Assembly (NCBI RefSeq): GCF_000214415.1
Contig: NC_015562.1
Coordinates: forward strand, 1,775,130-1,839,129
Source of the DNA: Methanotorris igneus Kol 5
Lineage (GTDB): Archaea; AGJL01; Methanococci; Methanococcales; Methanococcaceae
Reading direction: 5' to 3'
Length of the DNA: 64,000 nt
In this document: positions 57,662 through 64,000 of the stretch, in pieces
How the letters are laid out: the number at the start of each line of letters is the position of its first letter
Position numbering within the stretch: position 1 is the stretch's first letter
Position numbers and translations under genes: made by a program
Notes under the pieces: generated by a model
The model's input: only the letters and a program-made list of their open reading frames with translations
What the model was told of the DNA's origin: nothing
Databases searched by the model: none

Positions 57662-57775
57662 ATGGCTTTTCTGCAATTAAACATTACATATTTAAAATAT
57701 GATGTTATTAAAAATAAATTAGATAAAATTTAAAGATTAAGAGAATGGTTCAACATATATTTGCAGAACGACTAT
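57662..57775. repeat. TIR family C element
   Basis: ATGGCTTTTCTGCAA at the left (one base shorter than the ATGGTCGTTTTGCAA of 49996) and TTGCAGAACGACTAT at the right bound about 114 bp. It ends 25 bp before the start of the methyltransferase gene and so may supply its promoter region. Confidence 0.62.
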
Positions 57776-57799
57776 ATTTTTATCGAATTGGTGGTAATA

Positions 57800-58576
57800 A
57801 TGGAAGTATGGAACAAGATTCGTGGAATAAAGGTAATAAATGATGATTTTTTAAATGTTGATTTACCAGAAGAAAGTATTGATCTAATAGTTACTTCCCC
57901 CCCTTACAATGTGGGGATAGATTATAATCAGCATGATGATAATATTCCGTATGAAGAATACTTAAATTGGACAAAACAGTGGTTAAAAAAGGCATTAACA
58001 CTTTTAAAGAAAGATGGACGGCTTTGTTTAAATATACCACTAGATAAAAATAAGGGTGGGATAAAACCGGTATATGCAGATATAGTAAAAATTGCTTTAG
58101 ATGTTGGATTCAAGTATCAATCTACAATTATATGGAATGAGCAGAATATTTCTCGTAGAACTGCATGGGGAAGTTGGCTTTCTGCTTCCGCTCCTTATGT
58201 TATTGCTCCAGTAGAAACTATCGTGGTGTTTTATAAAGAAACATGGAAAAAACTCTCAAAAGGAAAATCCGACATAACAAGGGAAGAGTTTATAGAATGG
58301 ACTAACGGATTATGGACATTTCCGGGAGAAAGTAAAAAAAGAGTAGGACATCCTGCACCTTTTCCATTAGAGCTTCCTAAGAGATGCATCAAACTTTTTA
58401 GTTATGTTGGGGATGTGGTTTTAGATCCATTTTTGGGTAGTGGAACAACTGTAATAGCCGCATATAAATTAGGCAGGAGGGCCATTGGTGTAGAAATTGA
58501 TAGGAAATATTTTGAATTAGCAATAAAAAGGATAGCAAATGAATGTTGCACTTTGGAGGGTTTATTATGGAAATAA
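57800..58576 (+). CDS. Type II DNA methyltransferase, probably N4-cytosine
   Basis: ATG 57800 follows GGTGGTAAT and gives 258 residues. Motif IV TSPPYNVGIDY is near residue 32 and motif I (VVLDPFLGSGTTVIAA) is near residue 212, which is the beta-class order. SPPY instead of DPPY is usual for N4-cytosine methyltransferases. RRTAWGSWLSASAPYV is the conserved region after motif VIII. The restriction endonuclease gene overlaps its last 10 bp. The recognition sequence is not deducible. Confidence 0.9.
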   Translation: MEVWNKIRGIKVINDDFLNVDLPEESIDLIVTSPPYNVGIDYNQHDDNIPYEEYLNWTKQWLKKALTLLKKDGRLCLNIPLDKNKGGIKPVYADIVKIALDVGFKYQSTIIWNEQNISRRTAWGSWLSASAPYVIAPVETIVVFYKETWKKLSKGKSDITREEFIEWTNGLWTFPGESKKRVGHPAPFPLELPKRCIKLFSYVGDVVLDPFLGSGTTVIAAYKLGRRAIGVEIDRKYFELAIKRIANECCTLEGLLWK

Positions 58577-59223
58577 ATAATATATCAAAAATTTTAGAAA
58601 TAGAAAGAGAAGAATATATAAAAAATAAAGTTAAAGAATACATAAAACAGGGATTTTCTAAGAGTGAAGCAATAAATAAAGCGAATCAGTCATGGAGGGC
58701 ATATATTGGAAGTAAAATACAAGATATTATTTATAAAATACTTGAAGATTTATTGAAAGATACTGAATTAAAATTAACAACAGACAAAATTTTAGCCAGT
58801 AAAAATTTGACAGAAGAATTAGATAAAGTTAAAAGATTAATAGCAGTAAATTATGGGGAATATTTATTCCTTCCGGATGCCGATATTATTGTTTATAAAG
58901 TTAAGGATAATGAAGTAAAGATAATTGCAATTATTTCAGTTAAAAACTCATTTCGTGAGAGAGGTTTTGAAACAACCTATTGGAAACTAAAACTAAAAGA
59001 ATCTCCTGTAACATCCCATATTAAAGTATTTTTAGCAACACCGGATAAAGATAATGAAATCTCATATAAATGCCCAAATGGAAGACCTAGAAAAATGAGA
59101 ATAATATTAGAATATGAACTTGATGGAATATATTTTTTAAAAGATGATTTTGAAGAAACAGAAAAAGTAAAACATTTTGAAAAAATTGTTGAGGACATTT
59201 TAAGAATTTCCAATGAAATATAA
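58567..59223 (+). CDS. Type II restriction endonuclease, PD-(D/E)XK type
   Basis: ATG 58567 with GGAGGG inside the methyltransferase gene gives 218 residues. FLPDADIIVYKVKDNEVKIIAIISVKNSFRERGFETTYWKLK contains a PD-x(n)-S-x-K core and the SFRER motif recurring in type II endonucleases of methanogens. The overlap with the methyltransferase gene supports a functional pair. The family may be BsaWI-like, but this is not certain. AT-rich codon use is similar to its neighbours. Confidence 0.82.
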   Translation: MEINNISKILEIEREEYIKNKVKEYIKQGFSKSEAINKANQSWRAYIGSKIQDIIYKILEDLLKDTELKLTTDKILASKNLTEELDKVKRLIAVNYGEYLFLPDADIIVYKVKDNEVKIIAIISVKNSFRERGFETTYWKLKLKESPVTSHIKVFLATPDKDNEISYKCPNGRPRKMRIILEYELDGIYFLKDDFEETEKVKHFEKIVEDILRISNEI

Positions 59224-59257
59224 TTTATTTTTTATTATGATTTACTCAAACAATAAT

Positions 59258-59656
59258 CTAAATATCATCTACCTCTATTGCTTTAAAAGGACATACCTTA
59301 ACGCAACTTTTGCATCCAATACATTCATTTTCATCAAATACAACGCTAAAGTCGTCATCCATTTTAATTGCCTCAACTGGACACATGGTTATACATGCCC
59401 CACAATCAACACATTTTTCTTCATCTCTTTTTATAACCTTTGATATTTCCTCAATTTCTCCATATTTACTTAAGTATTCAATTGCTTCGTTAACCTTATC
59501 CTCATCCCCATTTAATTCCAAAATTAAGAAAGCTTCTTGTGGTTCTATCTTTGCCTTTAATATGTTGATATTAATTTTCGTGTTTAATATTGCATTTGAA
59601 ATTATTGGTTTATGCACATTTTCTGATGGAACCCATAGGTATATTCTCTTCTTCAT
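59258..59656 (-). CDS. NIL-domain ferredoxin for homocysteine synthesis
   Basis: ATG 59656 follows GGTGAT and gives 132 residues. The N-terminal NIL domain (about 1-75; KKRIYLWVPSENVHKPIISN) is followed by two 4Fe-4S motifs CVDCGACITMC and CIGCKSCVKVC. Methanogens use such a ferredoxin together with the DUF39 protein to convert aspartate semialdehyde to homocysteine (Methanosarcina pair). It follows the DUF39 gene with a 6-bp gap. Confidence 0.9.
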   Translation of the reverse strand: MKKRIYLWVPSENVHKPIISNAILNTKININILKAKIEPQEAFLILELNGDEDKVNEAIEYLSKYGEIEEISKVIKRDEEKCVDCGACITMCPVEAIKMDDDFSVVFDENECIGCKSCVKVCPFKAIEVDDI

Positions 59657-59661
59657 TAACA

Positions 59662-61197
59662 TCACCATTTATTAGTGTAACCGACTAATTTCGATAAATC
59701 CTCGGAGGTTACCATTCCTACGACTTTGTTTTCTTTGTCTACGACTGGAACTCCTGAAATATTGTACTTATCCATTTTTCTTGCTACAACGTCAACTGGC
59801 TCGTTTACAGTAGTAGTAATTACATTCCTCGTCATAATCTCCTCTATAGACTTCTTGTTCTGAGCAATAGCTCTCGCTATATCCCAAGAAGTTATAATAC
59901 CAACCAACCTTCCAAATTCATCCACAATAGGCAAGTGATTTATATTATTCTTAATCAATATCCTAGACGCTTCCTCAATAGTTATGCCAATTGGAGCAAC
60001 AATTGGCGGCTTACTCAATATTTCTCCAACAAGCTTCACATCTGACTTCATCGGTTTTGCAGAACCCTTTCCAAGAACATCAACCCTCTCAGTTAAGAAA
60101 AACTCTCCTTTTAAAATCCAATCCTTCAACTCCTTAGCAATCTCCCTGGACATTTTATAGCTTGAGACGGATGATGTTTTTATCGTCTTCTCAACCTTCT
60201 TACCATCAATTTCAACTTCAATGGTGATTTTCCCCTTTCTTAACTCTTCGTAATTAGTCCTTGCTACAACCGGTCTATCTCTCCTTGGAACTCCGTAATC
60301 TATAATCGGCACTTCGATATCTCTATCCCTTATAGCACAACACTTTGCAACCTCCGCATTCAATACTGGAATCGGCACACCAACACCAACAAACAAAGTA
60401 CTTCCATAGTTTGGTATAGTTGCTGCCCTCAAGTATTTCCTATCCATCTGCTTCAAATCCCCTTTAACCATTAACGTTCCAAATGCATTATCTGGATTAT
60501 GTTGCGTTCCTTCCCCAATTATATAACCAATTCCCCCACCTAAGAAGATTCTTGTTCCAATTCCAATAGTATTGTAGGTTTTGGTTTTTCTATTGTAATC
60601 GTTTTGTAGTGGGTTTAACTGCCCAGCCCCAGAGTAGTTTACGTTTCCAAACTCTGGAAGGAGTGTTCCCATGTAGGTGTAAATCTTCTCATCCCTACTA
60701 TTTGTTGCAGCGTTGTAGGTTTGGTAGGAGTTCCTTGGGTTTACTAATATTGCTTGGTTTATATCATCCAAAGTTATTGTTGTTCTAACTTTCTTTCTTG
60801 GGTAGCAATCAGTTGTATATCCCTCTGCAACGAGTTCAACCTCTTTCCCAGCGACTAAGTCCTCTATAACGTGAGCTCCCCCATAGTCGATGTCTATATC
60901 TGGGTCTGAGTTTGGCTGTGTTGCTCCTATGTAGGTATCTACAGCCGCAAGTCCTCCATAGCACTCAACACCATTCAAATAGATTTTTAACATTTTTATT
61001 GGCGGGTCTGCATGTCCAAAGTTTAAGAAGACCCCACTCGAGCACATTGCTCCGAACGTTCCAGTTGTAACAACATCAACTTCTTCAGCCGCCTTCTCAG
61101 GCCCAACATCCTCAACAATCCCAATCATCTCCTCCGCAGTAACAACTACAACATCACCACTCCTTATCTTTTCATTGATCTCCTTAATTGTTTTCAT
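59662..61197 (-). CDS. L-aspartate semialdehyde sulfurtransferase (DUF39 plus CBS pair)
   Basis: The start at 61197 ([15 protein letters not shown]) follows GGATGAT; a longer form to 61236 is possible. The 511 residues comprise the DUF39 domain (about 1-370), which includes [30 protein letters not shown] and the conserved [18 protein letters not shown] with cysteine CCAIRDR, and two CBS domains (about 390-510). It resembles MJ0100, whose CBS pair binds SAM or methylthioadenosine. It makes homocysteine with the ferredoxin partner downstream. Confidence 0.9.
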   Translation of the reverse strand: MKTIKEINEKIRSGDVVVVTAEEMIGIVEDVGPEKAAEEVDVVTTGTFGAMCSSGVFLNFGHADPPIKMLKIYLNGVECYGGLAAVDTYIGATQPNSDPDIDIDYGGAHVIEDLVAGKEVELVAEGYTTDCYPRKKVRTTITLDDINQAILVNPRNSYQTYNAATNSRDEKIYTYMGTLLPEFGNVNYSGAGQLNPLQNDYNRKTKTYNTIGIGTRIFLGGGIGYIIGEGTQHNPDNAFGTLMVKGDLKQMDRKYLRAATIPNYGSTLFVGVGVPIPVLNAEVAKCCAIRDRDIEVPIIDYGVPRRDRPVVARTNYEELRKGKITIEVEIDGKKVEKTIKTSSVSSYKMSREIAKELKDWILKGEFFLTERVDVLGKGSAKPMKSDVKLVGEILSKPPIVAPIGITIEEASRILIKNNINHLPIVDEFGRLVGIITSWDIARAIAQNKKSIEEIMTRNVITTTVNEPVDVVARKMDKYNISGVPVVDKENKVVGMVTSEDLSKLVGYTNKW

Positions 61198-61546
61198 ATA
61201 CATCATCCTAAAACCTTTTGTTATCGGTTTATTCAAAATAATATCAAAATAACGTTGGAAACATCGGAATTCTGTTAGTTAATTGTTGATTATAATGTAA
61301 AATTCTATTGAGCAATCTAAAACTTTTGTAATTTACTCCTATATTAAATTTGCTGTTTATTTAAAAAGAAATTTGACTTTCCAATGCAGTAGTGTTGTAG
61401 ATAACACAACAAATATTAGTAAATATTCACACATCACTCACAAATTTTCTCAACTCTACTCAAATTATTGAAATAAATCTTTTAAACAGTTTTAATCTGA
61501 ATTTACAATTAAATTTTCCAAAAATTAATTTTATGATATTATGGAA
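61198..61546. other. Intergenic gap, no gene seen
   Basis: About 350 bp of AT-rich DNA between two minus-strand genes. A short hairpin GTGTT-GTAGAT-AACAC near 61393 is the only structure. No element ends of the A, B or C families are found here. Confidence 0.5.
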
Positions 61547-62833
61547 TCATTGGGCTACTTTATTTTCTTTTCTCCAAACTAAATACATAGTTAGGAGGAC
61601 TCTTACATTAGTTATGATTGCAAGCAATATAAATAACTCTGGAATTTTGTTTATTAGGCAGAATATCATAATTACAAATATTCTTTCATCTCTCTTTCCA
61701 ATTAAGTATCTCATTTTTGGGATTTCTTTATAGATATCTTTGAAATATGCTGCTTTATAACGTTCTGTTGAATAACTAACCATTGCAGAACCAAATATCG
61801 CTAAAGCAATAATTACCCAAAGTTCAAGTGATGGTTTTATTACATAAGCCAAAGCCAAAAGAAATGCAAAGTCAACGTATCTATCCAAGATAGAATCTAC
61901 ATAACCACCAAATTTACTCGTTCTCATTGAGGCCCTCGCAATTTCCCCATCAACACCATCCAAGATAGAGCTTATTTGATATAAAATACCTCCCAAAGGA
62001 ATGTTAAACAATGCGACCACTGCTGAAAACAATCCAAACAGGAAAGTTAAAATAGTTATTTGATTTGGAGTTAAATAGTCAACAAGGAACTCGCTTACTT
62101 TCGTGGAGATTTTTCTGTTGATTTTCCTTGATATAAACCCATCCCCAGAGCCTTTAATGGCGTTTTGGATTATAAGACGCTTTGCTATTTTCATCTCCTC
62201 TTCTGTATCAACATCCATCCAAAAGTATCCGTTAACCTCTGATACTTTTAGTTTTGCTCTTTTTACAATTTCACTAAGTTCTACGAGTTCTTTTTCTTTG
62301 GCAACTTCTTCCGCATATTTAAAAATCTCTGGTGTTAGGATAAACAAACCTGTATCAAATCCGTGCCATCTTTCTAATTTTTTTCCAATATCTTTAACTC
62401 TTCCATTCTCAACTAAAACTTTTGTAGCTTCATTAATATCAATAAATTTACCTTCTTTATCTATGATAAGTCCTTCTTTTTTAATAGCCTCTTTCAAAAA
62501 CCCTTCCTCATAAATATGGTCGCTCATAACCAAAACAAACTTATCATTTACATGACCTTTTGCCAAGTAGAGAGAATATCCATTTCCTCTTTCTGGATTG
62601 TTGTTTAGGACGATTTTGTAATTAAATCCCTCTTTTTTTAAAAATTCCTCATATTTTTTCTTGTATTTTGGATTGGTAATAACTACGAATTCCTCAACAC
62701 CCAAATTCTCCAAAGTTTTCAAACTCCTGTAAATAATTTCCCTACCTGCTACTTTCAAAAGCCCCTTTGGAGTTTCCTCTGTTAATTTTCCCATCCTTGT
62801 TCCCAATCCAGCGGCAAGAACTACTGCTTTCAA
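61547..62833 (-). CDS. Bifunctional IPCT/DIPP synthase (di-myo-inositol phosphate pathway)
   Basis: A TTG start at 62833 after GGGTGG gives 428 residues, [20 protein letters not shown]; the upstream GTG at 62842 overlaps the ribosome site. The N-terminal nucleotidyltransferase (about 1-215) includes MSDHIYEEG and MDVDTEEEM. The C-terminal CDP-alcohol phosphatidyltransferase (about 230-428) has [30 protein letters not shown], the D-x2-DG-x2-AR-x8-G-x3-D-x3-D motif, plus five membrane segments. Together they make di-myo-inositol phosphate phosphate, a hyperthermophile compatible solute. Confidence 0.9.
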   Translation of the reverse strand: MKAVVLAAGLGTRMGKLTEETPKGLLKVAGREIIYRSLKTLENLGVEEFVVITNPKYKKKYEEFLKKEGFNYKIVLNNNPERGNGYSLYLAKGHVNDKFVLVMSDHIYEEGFLKEAIKKEGLIIDKEGKFIDINEATKVLVENGRVKDIGKKLERWHGFDTGLFILTPEIFKYAEEVAKEKELVELSEIVKRAKLKVSEVNGYFWMDVDTEEEMKIAKRLIIQNAIKGSGDGFISRKINRKISTKVSEFLVDYLTPNQITILTFLFGLFSAVVALFNIPLGGILYQISSILDGVDGEIARASMRTSKFGGYVDSILDRYVDFAFLLALAYVIKPSLELWVIIALAIFGSAMVSYSTERYKAAYFKDIYKEIPKMRYLIGKRDERIFVIMIFCLINKIPELFILLAIITNVRVLLTMYLVWRKENKVAQ

Positions 62834-63203
62834 AATAACCACCCCCCAAGTTCTTAATACTTAAAATTTTAAGAATTTAAATACAAAAATTAAGCCAACA
62901 AAACAGTAAAAGCCCCCTCCTCTGTGTTAAATTTATTATTATTTAATAATATTATTTATCATTGAAGATTTTTAAGGTTTTGGCACCCATATAAAACTTT
63001 TAGAAAAAGTTGGAAGGGTTTTTACAAATTCTTTATTATACTTTAAATTTCATTAAAAAAGACATGCAGTCGTTGCGTTATAATGACCTAATCCTCAATG
63101 AGATTAGATGGATAAATTATATTTATTTGAAGTTTATGTAATATTTATTGTTCTTTCAAAAATTTCTTAATGTTCAAACAAGTGAAAAAGAATTCTAAAA
63201 ACT
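62834..63203. other. Intergenic gap with a lone TIR trace
   Basis: About 370 bp AT-rich. A single degenerate end GCAGTCGTTGCGTTATAA lies near 63066 and a hairpin CTAATC/GATTAG near 63090-63109; no partner end and no gene are visible. Confidence 0.5.
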
Positions 63204-63322
63204 ATAGTTGTTTGCCTTACTAATGAACGAAATCTCCATTAAATTATAGGGGATGACTAACCTTTATTTGGAATGTTAATGGCAAAACAAAGTTTTGCCG
63301 TATAAAATTGGCAAACAACTAT
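63204..63322. repeat. TIR family B element with one hairpin module
   Basis: ATAGTTGTTTGCC and GGCAAACAACTAT bound 119 bp with the module GGCAAAAC-AAA-GTTTTGCC. It is nearly identical to the 40901 and 45219 copies but lacks about 30 bp of the interior TTTTTACACTTG stretch. It ends 5 bp from the stop codon of the Sua5 gene. Confidence 0.82.
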
Positions 63323-63326
63323 ACTT

Positions 63327-63959
63327 TCACTCATTTGACAATATTTGACAATATTTCACAATTTCTTTAAAAGGGATTGCCCCCTCCCTAACCAACTCAA
63401 TTTTTCCACTTTCACATATTTTTATTATTGTTGATGGCTTTGAGTATTTGCATTTTCCAGTGTCTACTATTACATCAACGTTTTTCTTTATCTCTTCACT
63501 TATCTCATCAACAGATGTTGGGGATTTCTCTCCGCTTATGTTGGCACTTGTTGATGTCAACGGAACAATGGCAAGTTCTCTAACAACGTCATTATCTGGC
63601 ACTCTAATCCCAATATAGTCCTTTGCAACGATATCTGGAATAACATCTTTCTTTTTCAATATGATTGTTATAGGCCCAGGCATGAACTTGTCTATTATCT
63701 TCCTCGCTACATCATTAACATACGCATATTTTTCAATCTCTTCTTTATCTTTTAAACTTATTGAGATGTATTTTCCAAAGTCCCTCTTTTTTATCTTATA
63801 AACCTTTTTTACAGCATTCTCATCCAAAGCATTTACACATATCCCATATAAAGTATCAGTTCCACAAATTACTACCTTTCCCTCCAAAATCATTTTTTGT
63901 ATCTTTTTAATTGCTTCCATTTTTTCTTTTTCGTTCATTTCGTTTATTTTTATTATCAT
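63327..63959 (-). CDS. sua5: Threonylcarbamoyl-AMP synthase (Sua5/YrdC)
   Basis: ATG 63959 follows GGGGATTT and gives 210 residues starting MIIKINEMNEKEKME. VVICGTDTLYGICVNALDENAVKKVYKIKKRD is the family's KxR-type N-terminal signature, with PGPITIILKKK and SANISGEKSPTS (SxSxN-like) near 160. It makes threonylcarbamoyl-AMP for t6A37 of tRNA. It lacks the long Sua5 C-terminal domain, so it is the YrdC-only form. Confidence 0.9.
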   Translation of the reverse strand: MIIKINEMNEKEKMEAIKKIQKMILEGKVVICGTDTLYGICVNALDENAVKKVYKIKKRDFGKYISISLKDKEEIEKYAYVNDVARKIIDKFMPGPITIILKKKDVIPDIVAKDYIGIRVPDNDVVRELAIVPLTSTSANISGEKSPTSVDEISEEIKKNVDVIVDTGKCKYSKPSTIIKICESGKIELVREGAIPFKEIVKYCQILSNE

Positions 63960-64000
63960 AAATCCCCACCAAAAATTAAGCATAAAAATTGTTGTTAAAG

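Noticed and set aside
57800-58576. Assignment of the methyltransferase to CTAG specificity (MjaI-like)
   Set aside because: The resemblance is only in general motifs; without alignment to characterised enzymes the target cannot be claimed.

Overview
The window is a low-GC, densely coded piece of a hyperthermophilic methanogen chromosome, most likely from the family Methanocaldococcaceae (Methanocaldococcus or Methanotorris). The evidence is archaeal information-processing genes (aIF1A, RIO1, DnaG, Taw1, Tsr3, L40e), a methanococcal S-layer gene, a methanofuran gene (mfnD), gene neighbourhoods I recall from M. jannaschii (for example slmA-cooC-moaA-FKBP and nrpR-gatB), GGTGA-type Shine-Dalgarno sites and BRE/TATA promoters. 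A di-myo-inositol phosphate synthase points to growth at very high temperature.

Layout. 1-8.2 kb: glycogen and sugar metabolism (GH57 amylase, GH15 glucohydrolase, small winged-helix protein and GT4 transferase on the minus strand; glycogen synthase, phosphoglucose isomerase and ADP-dependent phosphofructokinase/glucokinase on the plus strand). 8.8-10.1 kb: dapL. 10.5-18.4 kb: nitrogen fixation (nifH-nifI1-nifI2-nifD-nifK, three small genes, then a second NrpR-type operator driving an unknown gene plus nifE). 18.5 kb: a GC-rich structured-RNA candidate. 18.9-39.6 kb: mixed housekeeping genes (tRNA and rRNA modification, methanofuran, lipid, S-layer, CooC, MoaA, FKBP, phosphoglycerate mutase, wybutosine, ZIP transporter, pyrF, aIF1A). 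39.6-43.5 kb: an insertion-like patch (phosphodiesterase remnant, AAA ATPase, repeats, manC) between aIF1A and RIO1. 43.6-64 kb: RIO1, KH protein, PAP2, NrpR, gatB, hisG, dnaG, two tRNA-Gly genes, aminotransferase, a tRNA thiolation gene, fdhD, a restriction-modification pair, homocysteine synthesis genes, DIP synthase and Sua5.

How parts work together. The nif genes carry two perfect GGAA-N6-TTCC operators, and the repressor that reads this motif, NrpR, is encoded 30 kb away in the same window, so target and regulator of nitrogen control are both visible. NifI1 and NifI2 supply post-translational switch-off. NifN is not in the cluster.

The most unusual structure is a set of about 18-19 short intergenic elements (about 90-370 bp) in three terminal-inverted-repeat families (ATAGTCGTGTGCG, ATAGTTGTTTGCC, ATAGTCGTTCTACAA). 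None contains a transposase. Many carry a variable number of 19-23 bp perfect hairpin modules, typically GGCAAAAYC-loop-GRTTTTGCC, whose stems show compensatory changes. Copies with zero, one and three modules can be compared within the window, and one element (41157-41453) is a chain of seven different hairpins. I interpret these as MITE-like elements that themselves acquire a second, smaller palindromic element; this is inference from the sequence alone. Other notable points are an N-terminal frameshift in pgi, a truncated phosphodiesterase remnant, a duplicated 3' tail behind the thiolation gene, an FdhD without its usual cysteine motif, and paired palindromic operators around an aminotransferase promoter.
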